Part shown: positions 32,737 to 39,547 of the stretch, piece by piece
Numbering within the stretch: the stretch's first letter is position 1
Layout: every line of letters begins with the position of its first letter
Origin: Hymenobacter sp.
GTDB taxonomy: Bacteria; Bacteroidota; Bacteroidia; Cytophagales; Hymenobacteraceae
Assembly: GCA_028288445.1 (NCBI GenBank)
Contig: JAQBNT010000293.1
Coordinates: 1 to 40,892 of the forward strand
DNA: 40,892 bases
Direction of reading: 5' to 3'
Position numbers and translations under genes: made by a program
The notes under the pieces: generated by a model
Seen by the model: the letters and a program-made list of their open reading frames with translations, nothing else
Told to the model about the DNA's origin: nothing
Database searches by the model: none

Positions 32737-33792
32737 ATGCTCCAGCGCTTCAACATCAACCGCCTGATTGTGGCCGTCGTGCTCACCGTGGCCAGCCTGG
32801 TCATTGGCATGACGGGCTTCACCTACATCGAGCACTACGGCCCCATCGACGCGTTTTACATGACGGTGACGACCATTGCCACGGTGGGCTTTGGCGAAAT
32901 TCACACGTTTTCGGAAGCCGGCCGGCTGTTCGTCTCCATCTACATCCTCTACAACCTGGTGGTGGTGGCCTACCTCGTGTCGGTTTTCTCTTCCTTTATC
33001 TTTGACGGCGAGCTGCGCAAAATTTACAAGATGATTCGAACCGACCAGGAGATAAAGCGTTTCAGCGGCCACGTCATTGTGTGCGGTTTTGGCCGCAACG
33101 GCCGCCGCGCCTATCAGGAGCTGCGGGCCAGCGGGGCCCGCGTGGTGGTGGTGGAATCCAATCAGGAGCTGATGAAAAACATCACCGGCGGCCACACCGG
33201 TGAGGATTATGACGGCGACGGCGTGCCCGGCGGCAACATTTTCACCGTCTTCGGTGATGCTACTACCGACCTCGTGCTGAAGCAGGCCGGCGTGGAGCGG
33301 GCCTCGGCCCTCATTACCTCGCTGCCCAAGGATGCCGACAACGTGTTCGTGGCCCTCTCGGCCAGGGCCCTCAACCCGCGCCTGAAAATCATCGCCCGCG
33401 CCTCGCTCAAAACCTCGGAAAGCAAGCTCCTTTCGGCCGGGGCCGACTCGGTGGTGATGCCCGACGAAATCGGCGGCTCACACATGGCCAAGCTGGTGGT
33501 GCGCCCCGAAGTTATCCGCTTCCTCGACCTGATTTCGGGCCTCAGCGCCGATAAGCTGCGCCTCGAAGAGATGACATTTCAGCAAATCCGGCGCGATTTG
33601 CACGGCCGCAGCATCCGCGAGCTCGACGTGCGCTCCATCACCGGAGCCACCATCATCGGCCTGCGCCAGGCCGACGGCTCCCTGCTGGTGAGCCCGCCCG
33701 TGGACTACGTGCCCAAAGCCGGCGACGTGCTCCTCGTGCTTGGCAGCGAGGAACAGATTGAAAACTTTGAAGTGCGCTTCCGGCAACTGTAA
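32737..33792 (+). CDS. Two-helix potassium channel with RCK domain
   Basis: A 351-residue membrane protein of the MthK-like type. The first helix (RLIVAVVLTVASLVIGMTG) leads to the pore loop with the K+ filter TVGFG (49-53), and the second helix is LFVSIYILYNLVVVAYLVSVF. The cytoplasmic RCK/TrkA-N domain binds nucleotide or ions via VIVCGFGRNGRRA (about 113-125), followed by a TrkA-C domain (about 265-350, ending VLLVLGSEEQIENFEVRF). An insert with DYDGDGVPGGN (about 155) might bind Ca2+, by similarity to DxDxDG loops. The ATG at 32737 is 15 bases after dnaG. It regulates K+ flux; the ligand is unknown. Confidence 0.93.
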   Translation: MLQRFNINRLIVAVVLTVASLVIGMTGFTYIEHYGPIDAFYMTVTTIATVGFGEIHTFSEAGRLFVSIYILYNLVVVAYLVSVFSSFIFDGELRKIYKMIRTDQEIKRFSGHVIVCGFGRNGRRAYQELRASGARVVVVESNQELMKNITGGHTGEDYDGDGVPGGNIFTVFGDATTDLVLKQAGVERASALITSLPKDADNVFVALSARALNPRLKIIARASLKTSESKLLSAGADSVVMPDEIGGSHMAKLVVRPEVIRFLDLISGLSADKLRLEEMTFQQIRRDLHGRSIRELDVRSITGATIIGLRQADGSLLVSPPVDYVPKAGDVLLVLGSEEQIENFEVRFRQL

Positions 33793-33886
33793 TTGAGTTA
33801 AGAGTTAAGAGCTAGGAGTTAAGAGTTGGTAAATTAAAAAGCCTCTCACGCAACTCTTAACTCCTAACTCCTAACTCTTAATTCAA
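33793..33886. repeat. Imperfect 35-bp inverted repeat built of GAGTTAA-type heptamers
   Basis: Arms at 33793-33827 and 33852-33886 are inverted copies with three mismatches. Each arm consists of repeats related to GAGTTAAGAGTTAGGAGTTA. The 24-bp centre includes AAAAAGCCTCTC. It fills the whole gap between the channel and GT4 genes, and the next ATG starts four bases after it. It might act as a terminator or processing site. Confidence 0.8.
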
Positions 33887-33890
33887 CAAA

Positions 33891-35120
33891 ATGCACATTC
33901 TGCAACTCTGCCCCCGCGTTCCTTTTCCGCTCACTACCGGGGGCGCTATTGCTATGTATGACGTGGCCGCGGGCCTGGTGCAGGCCGGCCACCGCGTCAC
34001 CATGCTGGCCATCAACACGCCCAAGCACCACCAGCCGGCGGATGCGCTCGACCACCTGGGGCCGAATTTCCGGCTGGTGACGGTGGACGTGAATACGGAT
34101 ATTACGCCGGTGAACGCCCTGAAAAACCTGCTGCTGAGCCGCCAGCCCTACATTGTGGAGCGGTTTATCAGCCCGGCGGTGGGGGAGAAGCTGGTGGATA
34201 TTCTACAAAACGAAACGGTGGATGTGGTGCAGTTTGAGGGCACGTTTGCCGCCTGGTACGCCGAGCTGCTGGGCCGCCGCGAAAACGCCGGCCTGCGCGT
34301 GCCTCCGCTGGTGCTGCGCGCCCACAACCTGGAGCACACCATCTGGCAGATGCTGGCCGGCCGCGAGCGGAACCCACTCAAACGCCTCTACCTGCGCGAT
34401 ATGGCCGCCCGGTTGGAGCGCTTCGAGCGCCGCCACCTGGCCCAGTTCGATGCCGTGGCCGCCATCACCGACGACGACGCGCAGCGGCTGCAAGCCCTGG
34501 GCTGCCCCGAGCCGGTGGTGTTCATTCCCGCCGGGGTTGATTTCACCCGCTTTCAAGCCAACCCAACCGTAAAGCCCAAGCCGCGCACCCTGTTCATGAT
34601 TGGCTCGCTGAACTGGCTGCCCAACCTGGAGGGCCTGCACTGGCTGCTGCGCGAAATCTGGCCCACCATCCACGCCGAAATGCCCGATGTGGAGCTGCAC
34701 ATTGCCGGTAGCGGCACGCCCGAGGACCTGCTGCGCCCGCGCACCGATAACGTGTTTGTGCACGGCTTCGTGGAGTCGGCCCCGGCCTTCATGCAGCAGT
34801 ATGAGCTGATGCTGGTGCCGCTGCTCAGCGGCGGCGGGATGCGCATCAAAATTATCGAGGCCATGGCGCTGGGCAAGGCCGTGCTGAGCACCACACTGGG
34901 GGCCGAAGGCATTGCCGTGCGCGACGGCCACGACATCGTGCTGCGCGACTCTGCGGCCGAGTGGCTGGACGCCCTCCGGGCCTGGGGCCGTGAGGAAATA
35001 CCGGTGGCCGCCATCGGCGCGGCGGCCGCCCACACCGCCACCCATGTCTACGACCGCCGCCGGGTGACCGGGCAGTTCGTGGGCTTATACGAGCGGCTGC
35101 GGCCGGTTCCGGTTAGCTGA
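33891..35120 (+). CDS. Glycosyltransferase family 4-like
   Basis: A 409-residue GT-B-fold enzyme. The N-terminal Rossmann half begins ILQLCPRVPFPLTTGGAIAMYDVAAGLVQAGHRV, the glycine-rich acceptor-side loop of GT4 enzymes. The C-terminal half carries FMIGSLNWLPNLEGLHWLL, PDVELHIAGSGTPE and the donor-sugar segment LLSGGGMRIKIIEAMALGKAVLST. It transfers a sugar from a nucleotide donor, probably for cell-surface glycans. It starts four bases after the inverted repeat, and its TGA stop overlaps the next gene's ATG (TGATG), so the two glycosyltransferases are translationally coupled. Donor and acceptor are unknown. Confidence 0.93.
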   Translation: MHILQLCPRVPFPLTTGGAIAMYDVAAGLVQAGHRVTMLAINTPKHHQPADALDHLGPNFRLVTVDVNTDITPVNALKNLLLSRQPYIVERFISPAVGEKLVDILQNETVDVVQFEGTFAAWYAELLGRRENAGLRVPPLVLRAHNLEHTIWQMLAGRERNPLKRLYLRDMAARLERFERRHLAQFDAVAAITDDDAQRLQALGCPEPVVFIPAGVDFTRFQANPTVKPKPRTLFMIGSLNWLPNLEGLHWLLREIWPTIHAEMPDVELHIAGSGTPEDLLRPRTDNVFVHGFVESAPAFMQQYELMLVPLLSGGGMRIKIIEAMALGKAVLSTTLGAEGIAVRDGHDIVLRDSAAEWLDALRAWGREEIPVAAIGAAAAHTATHVYDRRRVTGQFVGLYERLRPVPVS

Positions 35121-36316
35121 TGGGGATGGTTGTACTCCAGCTGGTGTTTTGGGGCTGCCTGCTGCTGGTGGCGCATACCTACGTGCTGTTTCCGGGGCTG
35201 CTGGGGCGGCTGGCGCGGGGCCGCCGCCAAAACCCGGACGTGTACCCGCCCGGCGCGGCCGACCTGCCGGCCGTGGATATCCTCCTGGCCGCCCACAACG
35301 AGGAAGCTGTGATTGAAGAAAAAATCCGCTCCACGTTTGCTACTACCTACCCGCTCGACCGGCTGCGGCTGCTGGTGGGCTCCGATAATTCCTCGGACCA
35401 GACCAACGCCCTGCTGGCTGCTTTGGCCGAAAAGTACCCACAGCTGCACTTCGAAGCCTACGGCCAGCGCACCGGCAAGCCCGGCGTAATTGACCGGTTG
35501 GCCCGGCAGGCCACCGCGCCGGTGCTGGTGCTGACGGACGCGAACGTGTTTTTCGCCCCCGATACATTATTTGAGCTGGTCAAGCACTTTCACAACCCGG
35601 CCATTGGCCTGGTGGGCGGCAATATCCTCAACCCCGAGCACCGGGCCGAAGGGATTTCGGGGCAGGAGAAGGCCTACCTGGAGCGGGAGAACCTGATGAA
35701 ATACCAGGAAGGCGTGGTGTGGGGCGCGATGATGGGCGCGTTTGGCGGGTGCTTTGCGGTGCGGCACGCCTGCTATCACCCGGCCCCGGCCGAGTTCTTG
35801 GTCGACGACTTCTACATTACCATGGCGGTGCTGCGCGACGGCTACCAAGCCATCAACGAGCTGGACGCCATTTGCTACGAGGACGTGTCGGACCATTTGC
35901 CCGAGGAGTTTCGGCGGAAGGCGCGGATTTCGGCCGGCAATTTCCAGAACCTGCGCGAGTTCCGGCGGCTGCTGTGGCCGCCGTGGCGCGGGGTGGCGTT
36001 TGCGTGGTGGTCGCACAAGGTGCTGCGCTGGTGCACGCCGCAATTGCTGCTGCTGCTGCTGGCCGCCACGGCGGGGCTGGTGGCGGGCGGGGCGGGGTGG
36101 TTTTTCCAGCTGGCGCTGGTGGGGCAGCTGGGACTGCCGCTGCTGCTGCTGCTCGATAAGGCGCTGCAACGTACGGGCCGGCATCCTCGGCTGCTGCGCT
36201 TCATTACGCACTTTTATAGCATGAACGCGGCGCTGCTGCTGGGCTACTGGCGCTACCTGCGGGGCATTAAAACCACGGTTTGGCAGCCTACGCAGCGCTT
36301 TCAGCAGGCGAAATAG
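35120..36316 (+). CDS. Membrane glycosyltransferase family 2
   Basis: A 398-residue GT-A enzyme with one N-terminal membrane helix (VLQLVFWGCLLLVAHTYVLF) and two or three at the C-terminus. The GT2 core shows VDILLAAHNEEAVIEEKIRS, SDNSSDQT, a DxD-like LTDANVFF, and EDVSDHLPEEFRRKARISAGNFQ, which resembles the ED...QxxRW region of processive GT2 enzymes with a variant end. It lies in the inner membrane with the catalytic domain in the cytoplasm. The start overlaps the GT4 stop by one base. Together they look like a two-gene unit for an exported polysaccharide or glycolipid; no flippase or polymerase is nearby. Confidence 0.92.
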   Translation: MGMVVLQLVFWGCLLLVAHTYVLFPGLLGRLARGRRQNPDVYPPGAADLPAVDILLAAHNEEAVIEEKIRSTFATTYPLDRLRLLVGSDNSSDQTNALLAALAEKYPQLHFEAYGQRTGKPGVIDRLARQATAPVLVLTDANVFFAPDTLFELVKHFHNPAIGLVGGNILNPEHRAEGISGQEKAYLERENLMKYQEGVVWGAMMGAFGGCFAVRHACYHPAPAEFLVDDFYITMAVLRDGYQAINELDAICYEDVSDHLPEEFRRKARISAGNFQNLREFRRLLWPPWRGVAFAWWSHKVLRWCTPQLLLLLLAATAGLVAGGAGWFFQLALVGQLGLPLLLLLDKALQRTGRHPRLLRFITHFYSMNAALLLGYWRYLRGIKTTVWQPTQRFQQAK

Positions 36317-36329
36317 TTCAGGTTGCGAA

Positions 36330-36488
36330 GTAGCCGCGTGGCGGCGAAAGGTTTGTAGAGTATCACGATTCAAGTGAGGCAAAAGCCGCGTAGCGGCGAC
36401 AGATTGGCGGTTATTCCTGTCGCCGCTACGCGGCTTTACCAGCATGTTTGGGCCAATAGCTACAAACATTTCGCCGCTACGCGGCTAC
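36330..36488. repeat. Nested REP-like element with four copies of a palindromic core
   Basis: Outer arms (36330-36358 and 36460-36488, 29 bp, two mismatches) begin GTAGCCGCG and end in TTTGTAG. Inner arms (36382-36402 and 36417-36437) are a perfect 21-bp inverted pair. All four share the core AGCCGCGTAGCGGCGA (one copy with GTGG), itself a small CCGC/GCGG hairpin, arranged forward, forward, reverse, reverse. There is no ORF. The element fills most of the GT2-ribBA gap, 13 bases after the GT2 stop. Confidence 0.9.
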
Positions 36489-36562
36489 CGCACAACCGGG
36501 TCGGAGGTGGCCGGCTATGCGTAATCGATGACGTGGCGGGACAGCACGCGGCCAGCCGGGGC

Positions 36563-36570
36563 TAACTTTG
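36563..36570 (+). promoter_or_regulatory. Putative -7 element (TAACTTTG) for ribBA
   Basis: TAACTTTG fits TAnnTTTG, 39 bases before the ribBA ATG. No FMN riboswitch-like leader is seen between it and the start. Confidence 0.5.
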
Positions 36571-36609
36571 CGGCTGCCCTCTTTGTTATGGGCCGAAATA
36601 CTCCACCCC

Positions 36610-37836
36610 ATGCTTGACTCCATCGAATCCGCCATTGCCGACATCCGGGCTGGCAAAGTTGTTATTGTTGTTGACGACGAAGACCGCGAAAACGAGGGCG
36701 ACTTTATTTGCGCCGCCGAGTGCGCTACGCCCGAAATCATCAACTTCATGGCCACCCACGGGCGCGGGCTGGTGTGCGCCCCCCTCACCGAGGAGCGTTG
36801 CGAGGCCCTGGGCCTGCACCTGATGGTGGGCCACAACACGGCGCTGCACGCCACGCCGTTCACGGTGTCGGTCGATTTGCTGAAGAACGGCGTGACCACC
36901 GGCATCTCGGCTTCGGACCGCAGCAAGACCATTCTGGCCCTCGTGGCCGAGGATACCAAGCCCGAGGAGCTGGGCAAGCCGGGCCACATTTTCCCCCTCA
37001 AGGCCCGGAAGGAGGGCGTGCTGCGCCGTGCCGGCCACACCGAGGCGGCGGTGGATTTGGCCCGCCTGGCCGGGTTTGCGCCGGCGGGGGTGCTGGTCGA
37101 AATTCTGAAGGAAGACGGCGAGATGGCCCGCGTGCCCGACCTCGAAATAGTGGCCAAAAAGTGGGACCTGAAGCTGATTTCGGTGCAGGACCTCATCAAG
37201 TACCGCCTGGCCACGGAAAGCCTGATTACCCGCGAAATCTCGGTGCGGATGCCCACCGAGGAAGGCGATTTCGACCTGTATGCCTTCACCCAGAACTCGA
37301 ACGGGGCCAAGCACCTGGCCCTGGTGAAGGGCGACATCAGCGGCCCGGAGCCGGTGCTGGTGCGCGTGCACAGCTCCTGCGTGACGGGCGACATCTTCGG
37401 CTCGTGCCGCTGCGACTGCGGCCCGCAGCTGCGCCAGGCCATGCGCCAGATTGAGCGCGAGGGCCGGGGCGTGATTGTGTACATGAACCAGGAGGGCCGG
37501 GGCATTGGCCTGCTCAACAAGCTGAAAGCCTACAAGCTCCAGGAGCAGGGCCGCGACACGGTGCAGGCCAACGAGGACCTCGGCTTCAAGGGCGACGAGC
37601 GCGACTACGGGGTGGGAGCCAGCATCCTGCGCGACCTGGGGGTGCGCCAGATGCGCCTGCTCACCAACAACCCGCGCAAGCGCACCGGCCTCATCGGCTA
37701 CGGTCTCGAAATCGTGGAAACGCTGCCCATCGAAATCAACTCGAATCCGCACAATGAGGCGTATCTGACCACGAAGCGCGACAAGATGGGGCATACCATT
37801 ATGAGCGTGGTGCCGGTGGCAACGCCGGCGGCGTAG
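36610..37836 (+). CDS. ribBA: Bifunctional 3,4-dihydroxy-2-butanone-4-phosphate synthase / GTP cyclohydrolase II
   Basis: A 408-residue fusion catalysing both entry reactions of riboflavin synthesis. The RibB part (about 1-200) has [21 protein letters not shown] and the [16 protein letters not shown] region. The RibA part (about 205-400) has the zinc-binding cysteines in [23 protein letters not shown] and the catalytic stretch [15 protein letters not shown], plus LTNNPRKR. Both active sites look intact. The frame is open upstream to 36568, but the ATG at 36610 is the family start ([16 protein letters not shown]). It has its own promoter motif and terminator; other rib genes are elsewhere. Confidence 0.97.
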   Translation: MLDSIESAIADIRAGKVVIVVDDEDRENEGDFICAAECATPEIINFMATHGRGLVCAPLTEERCEALGLHLMVGHNTALHATPFTVSVDLLKNGVTTGISASDRSKTILALVAEDTKPEELGKPGHIFPLKARKEGVLRRAGHTEAAVDLARLAGFAPAGVLVEILKEDGEMARVPDLEIVAKKWDLKLISVQDLIKYRLATESLITREISVRMPTEEGDFDLYAFTQNSNGAKHLALVKGDISGPEPVLVRVHSSCVTGDIFGSCRCDCGPQLRQAMRQIEREGRGVIVYMNQEGRGIGLLNKLKAYKLQEQGRDTVQANEDLGFKGDERDYGVGASILRDLGVRQMRLLTNNPRKRTGLIGYGLEIVETLPIEINSNPHNEAYLTTKRDKMGHTIMSVVPVATPAA

Positions 37837-37857
37837 CATAACGGCATTGTGTTAGGG

Positions 37858-37887
37858 AAAAAGGCCGGCCGCAACGCCGGCCTTTTT
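37858..37887 (+). terminator. Rho-independent terminator of ribBA
   Basis: AAAAAGGCCGGC, loop CGCAAC, GCCGGCCTTTTT form a perfect 12-bp stem, 21 bases after the ribBA stop and immediately before array B. Confidence 0.92.
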
Positions 37888-37908
37888 CGTGGGCGGCCGG
37901 GGGCTGGC

Positions 37909-38181
37909 AACAAGTCGTTACACAGGCCCGGCAAGTCGTTACAAACCCCCGGCAAGGGCTTACAAGGGCGTGGCAAGGGCTTACGAAGCCCCGGCAAGGC
38001 ATTACAAAGGCCCGGGAAGTGGTTACAGAGGCGCGGCAAGTGCCTACAAGGGTCCGGCAAGGCATTACAGAGGCGCGGCAAGTGTTTACATGGGGGTGGC
38101 AACTGCCCGCCCGGCTCTGGCAAGGCCCGAACCCGCTCCGGGCAGCGGTGGGAAGGTCGGGGCCAGGCCCGTGCGTGGCCC
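37909..38181. repeat. 21-bp tandem repeat array B (about 13 units)
   Basis: Units start every 21 bp from 37909; 37930 to 38077 are well conserved and the last four (38098-38181) decay. Most begin GGCAAG, have variable bases at 7-9 (TCG, GGC, GCA, TGG, TGC, TGT), then usually TTACA and a G/C-rich end (GGCCC, GGCGC, CCCCC). There are no spacers. It lies between the ribBA terminator and the unknown gene at 38254. Read as codons it would give a basic GKxLQxx repeat on plus and a LPxLCNx-like repeat on minus, but no start or context supports translation. Confidence 0.95.
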
Positions 38182-38253
38182 CGACGGCAGGGGAAGTCGG
38201 AAATAAACTGCTACATTGGCGGGCACCAATTCCACATAACCCCTTTGTTTCGT
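38182..38253. other. Leader of the unknown gene downstream of array B
   Basis: A 72-base stretch that turns from GC-rich repeat DNA to AT-rich sequence. A TACATTGG (one mismatch to TAnnTTTG) lies about 40 bases before the ATG at 38254. It is the likely promoter region; nothing else is seen. Confidence 0.3.
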
Positions 38254-38928
38254 ATGCATTCGTTCCGTGCCGACCAGTTTAAAATGATGGGCGTGCTCTC
38301 GCCCTGGCTTACCTACAACATGCCGGTCATCGGCAAAAGCAAGATAGCCGCCAAAGAAGCCGCCGATGTGGTGGCCGGCCTGCCTGCCGTGCAAGCCAAA
38401 GCCGGCCTCACGGCCACCGAAACCAAGAAAGTGACCGAGCGCCGCACCAAGCAGCAGGCGGCTTTCGAAACCCGGCTGCTGGCGCTGCTGGGGCCCTTGC
38501 AGATGATAGCGACGGCGGCCAACGACATGAATTTTCTGGGACTGGTGACGATTGGGCGCACCACCTTCCGGCGGTTGCGGCCCGAACTGCAAGCCGGCGT
38601 AGGGCAGCAGGTGCTGGCCAAAGCCAAGGCCAACGCAAAAGCCCTGGAAGACCACGCCATCGATGCCGACTACCTGACGGAAACGCAGACCCTGACCGAT
38701 ACTTTCCAAAAGGGCCTGCCCGACACCCAGTCGCTGCTCGATGCCCGCAAAAACGCCAACGCCACCTACGAGGAAGTGCACGAGGCCCAGATGACCCAGA
38801 TTTACGAGCTGGACAAGGCCATGAGCGTGTTTGAAGCCGTGAACCCGGAGCTGTTCAAGGGCTATAAGTCGGCCCGGGCGCTGCTAGATTCGGGCGGAGG
38901 CAAGGCGAAGAAGGGGAAGGCGGCGTAG
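38254..38928 (+). CDS. Hypothetical helical protein, 224 residues
   Basis: Not recognised. The ATG at 38254 starts MHSFRADQFKMMGVLSPWLTYNMP. The frame is open far upstream through array B, but translation of the array is unlikely because a terminator lies within that extension. The protein is almost entirely helical and rich in Ala, Lys, Thr and Gln. Segments such as KKVTERRTKQQAAFETRLLALLGPLQ and DARKNANATYEEVHEAQMTQIYELDKAM suggest a helical bundle. The C-terminus is a basic tail (GGGKAKKGKAA). There is no signal or membrane segment. A hairpin lies just after the stop. Confidence 0.8.
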   Translation: MHSFRADQFKMMGVLSPWLTYNMPVIGKSKIAAKEAADVVAGLPAVQAKAGLTATETKKVTERRTKQQAAFETRLLALLGPLQMIATAANDMNFLGLVTIGRTTFRRLRPELQAGVGQQVLAKAKANAKALEDHAIDADYLTETQTLTDTFQKGLPDTQSLLDARKNANATYEEVHEAQMTQIYELDKAMSVFEAVNPELFKGYKSARALLDSGGGKAKKGKAA

Positions 38929-38938
38929 GTAACCCCGT

Positions 38939-38964
38939 TGGCGCGCGTCGAAAGATGCGCGCCA
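38939..38964 (+). terminator. Hairpin with GAAA loop after the unknown gene
   Basis: TGGCGCGCGTC, loop GAAA, GATGCGCGCCA form an 11-bp stem with one G-T pair, 11 bases after the stop. It lacks a T-tract, so it may be a weak or factor-assisted terminator or an RNA-stabilising structure. Confidence 0.45.
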
Positions 38965-38971
38965 GCAAGTT

Positions 38972-39340
38972 CTAAGCCAGTATAACAGCGTGTCTTTCCA
39001 TTAATTGCTTATAGCTAGGGAAGCTTTCATCTAAAAATAGGCTACACATTCTATCAAAGGAGGTAAGAATTTCGGCACCCTTGTGCAAAAGGAAGAAGTG
39101 CACAAACTTGACTTGCAGGTTATCTGCTAGGGCTTGTTGTACTAAAAAACGCCTATTTTCTGGGTCTAGTGAAACAATCCATTCTCCTTCGCGCTCAACC
39201 ATTCGGTTGCCAAACAGATTGCGTAGCCCATCCCAGGAATCTATTGTTATGTGCAAATCGGTGTCTTCGGGAGCTAAGCGAATGACATCAATAAAGAACT
39301 CTCGTTGGAGTTGATACTCTTCAAATTCGCCGGGAAGCAT
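38972..39340 (-). CDS. Low-GC hypothetical protein, 122 residues
   Basis: Not recognised. From the ATG at 39340 the protein is acidic and soluble: LPGEFEEYQLQREFFIDVIRLAPEDTDLHITIDSWDGLRNLF, then VEREGEWIVSLDPENRRFLVQQALADNL and LLHKGAEILTSFDRM. Strands and helices alternate. There is no signal or membrane segment. The base composition is far more AT-rich than its surroundings, including upstream to about 39440, which points to recent acquisition. Its size, acidity and isolation resemble small immunity-type or contact-system proteins, but no partner toxin is present, so that is speculation. Confidence 0.7.
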   Translation of the reverse strand: MLPGEFEEYQLQREFFIDVIRLAPEDTDLHITIDSWDGLRNLFGNRMVEREGEWIVSLDPENRRFLVQQALADNLQVKFVHFFLLHKGAEILTSFDRMCSLFLDESFPSYKQLMERHAVILA

Positions 39341-39442
39341 CAATAGGGATATGCTGGTAGGAAATAGTTGTAAGATACCATAGTGGTTTTATTTTACAGC
39401 TGGAATGCGATGGTTTAATTAGCTGTCTTTCTCCATGCTTAA

Positions 39443-39489
39443 AATGTGACAAGCCCCGGTACCGAAATGGTGCCGGGGCTTGTCACATT
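39443..39489. other. Long hairpin (21-bp arms) between two minus-strand genes
   Basis: Arms 39443-39463 and 39469-39489, beginning AATGTGACAAGCCCCGG, pair with one mismatch around a GAAAT loop. It lacks a clear T-tract but lies 58 bases after the cinA stop, so it may end the cinA transcript. Confidence 0.6.
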
Positions 39490-39511
39490 GGGCTGGTCGC
39501 TGAGAGAGGAC

Positions 39512-39543
39512 GGATTGCTTCGTCGTGCCTCCTCGCAATGACA
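39512..39543. repeat. CATTGCGAG/GAAGCAATC-type interspersed repeat
   Basis: On the minus strand the sequence reads TGTCATTGCGAGGAGG, then CACGACGAAGCAATCC, with ATTGC and GCAAT at its ends. This ATTGCGAG...GAAGCAAT arrangement resembles a palindromic repeat scattered in many bacterial genomes; the comparison is from memory. It lies a few bases after the cinA stop. Confidence 0.5.
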
Positions 39544-39547
39544 GCTG

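Noticed and set aside
37849..38253. N-terminal extension of the unknown gene through array B
   Set aside because: The frame is open and would give a basic seven-residue repeat, but it would start at TTG inside the ribBA terminator. Openness follows from a stop-free 21-bp unit.
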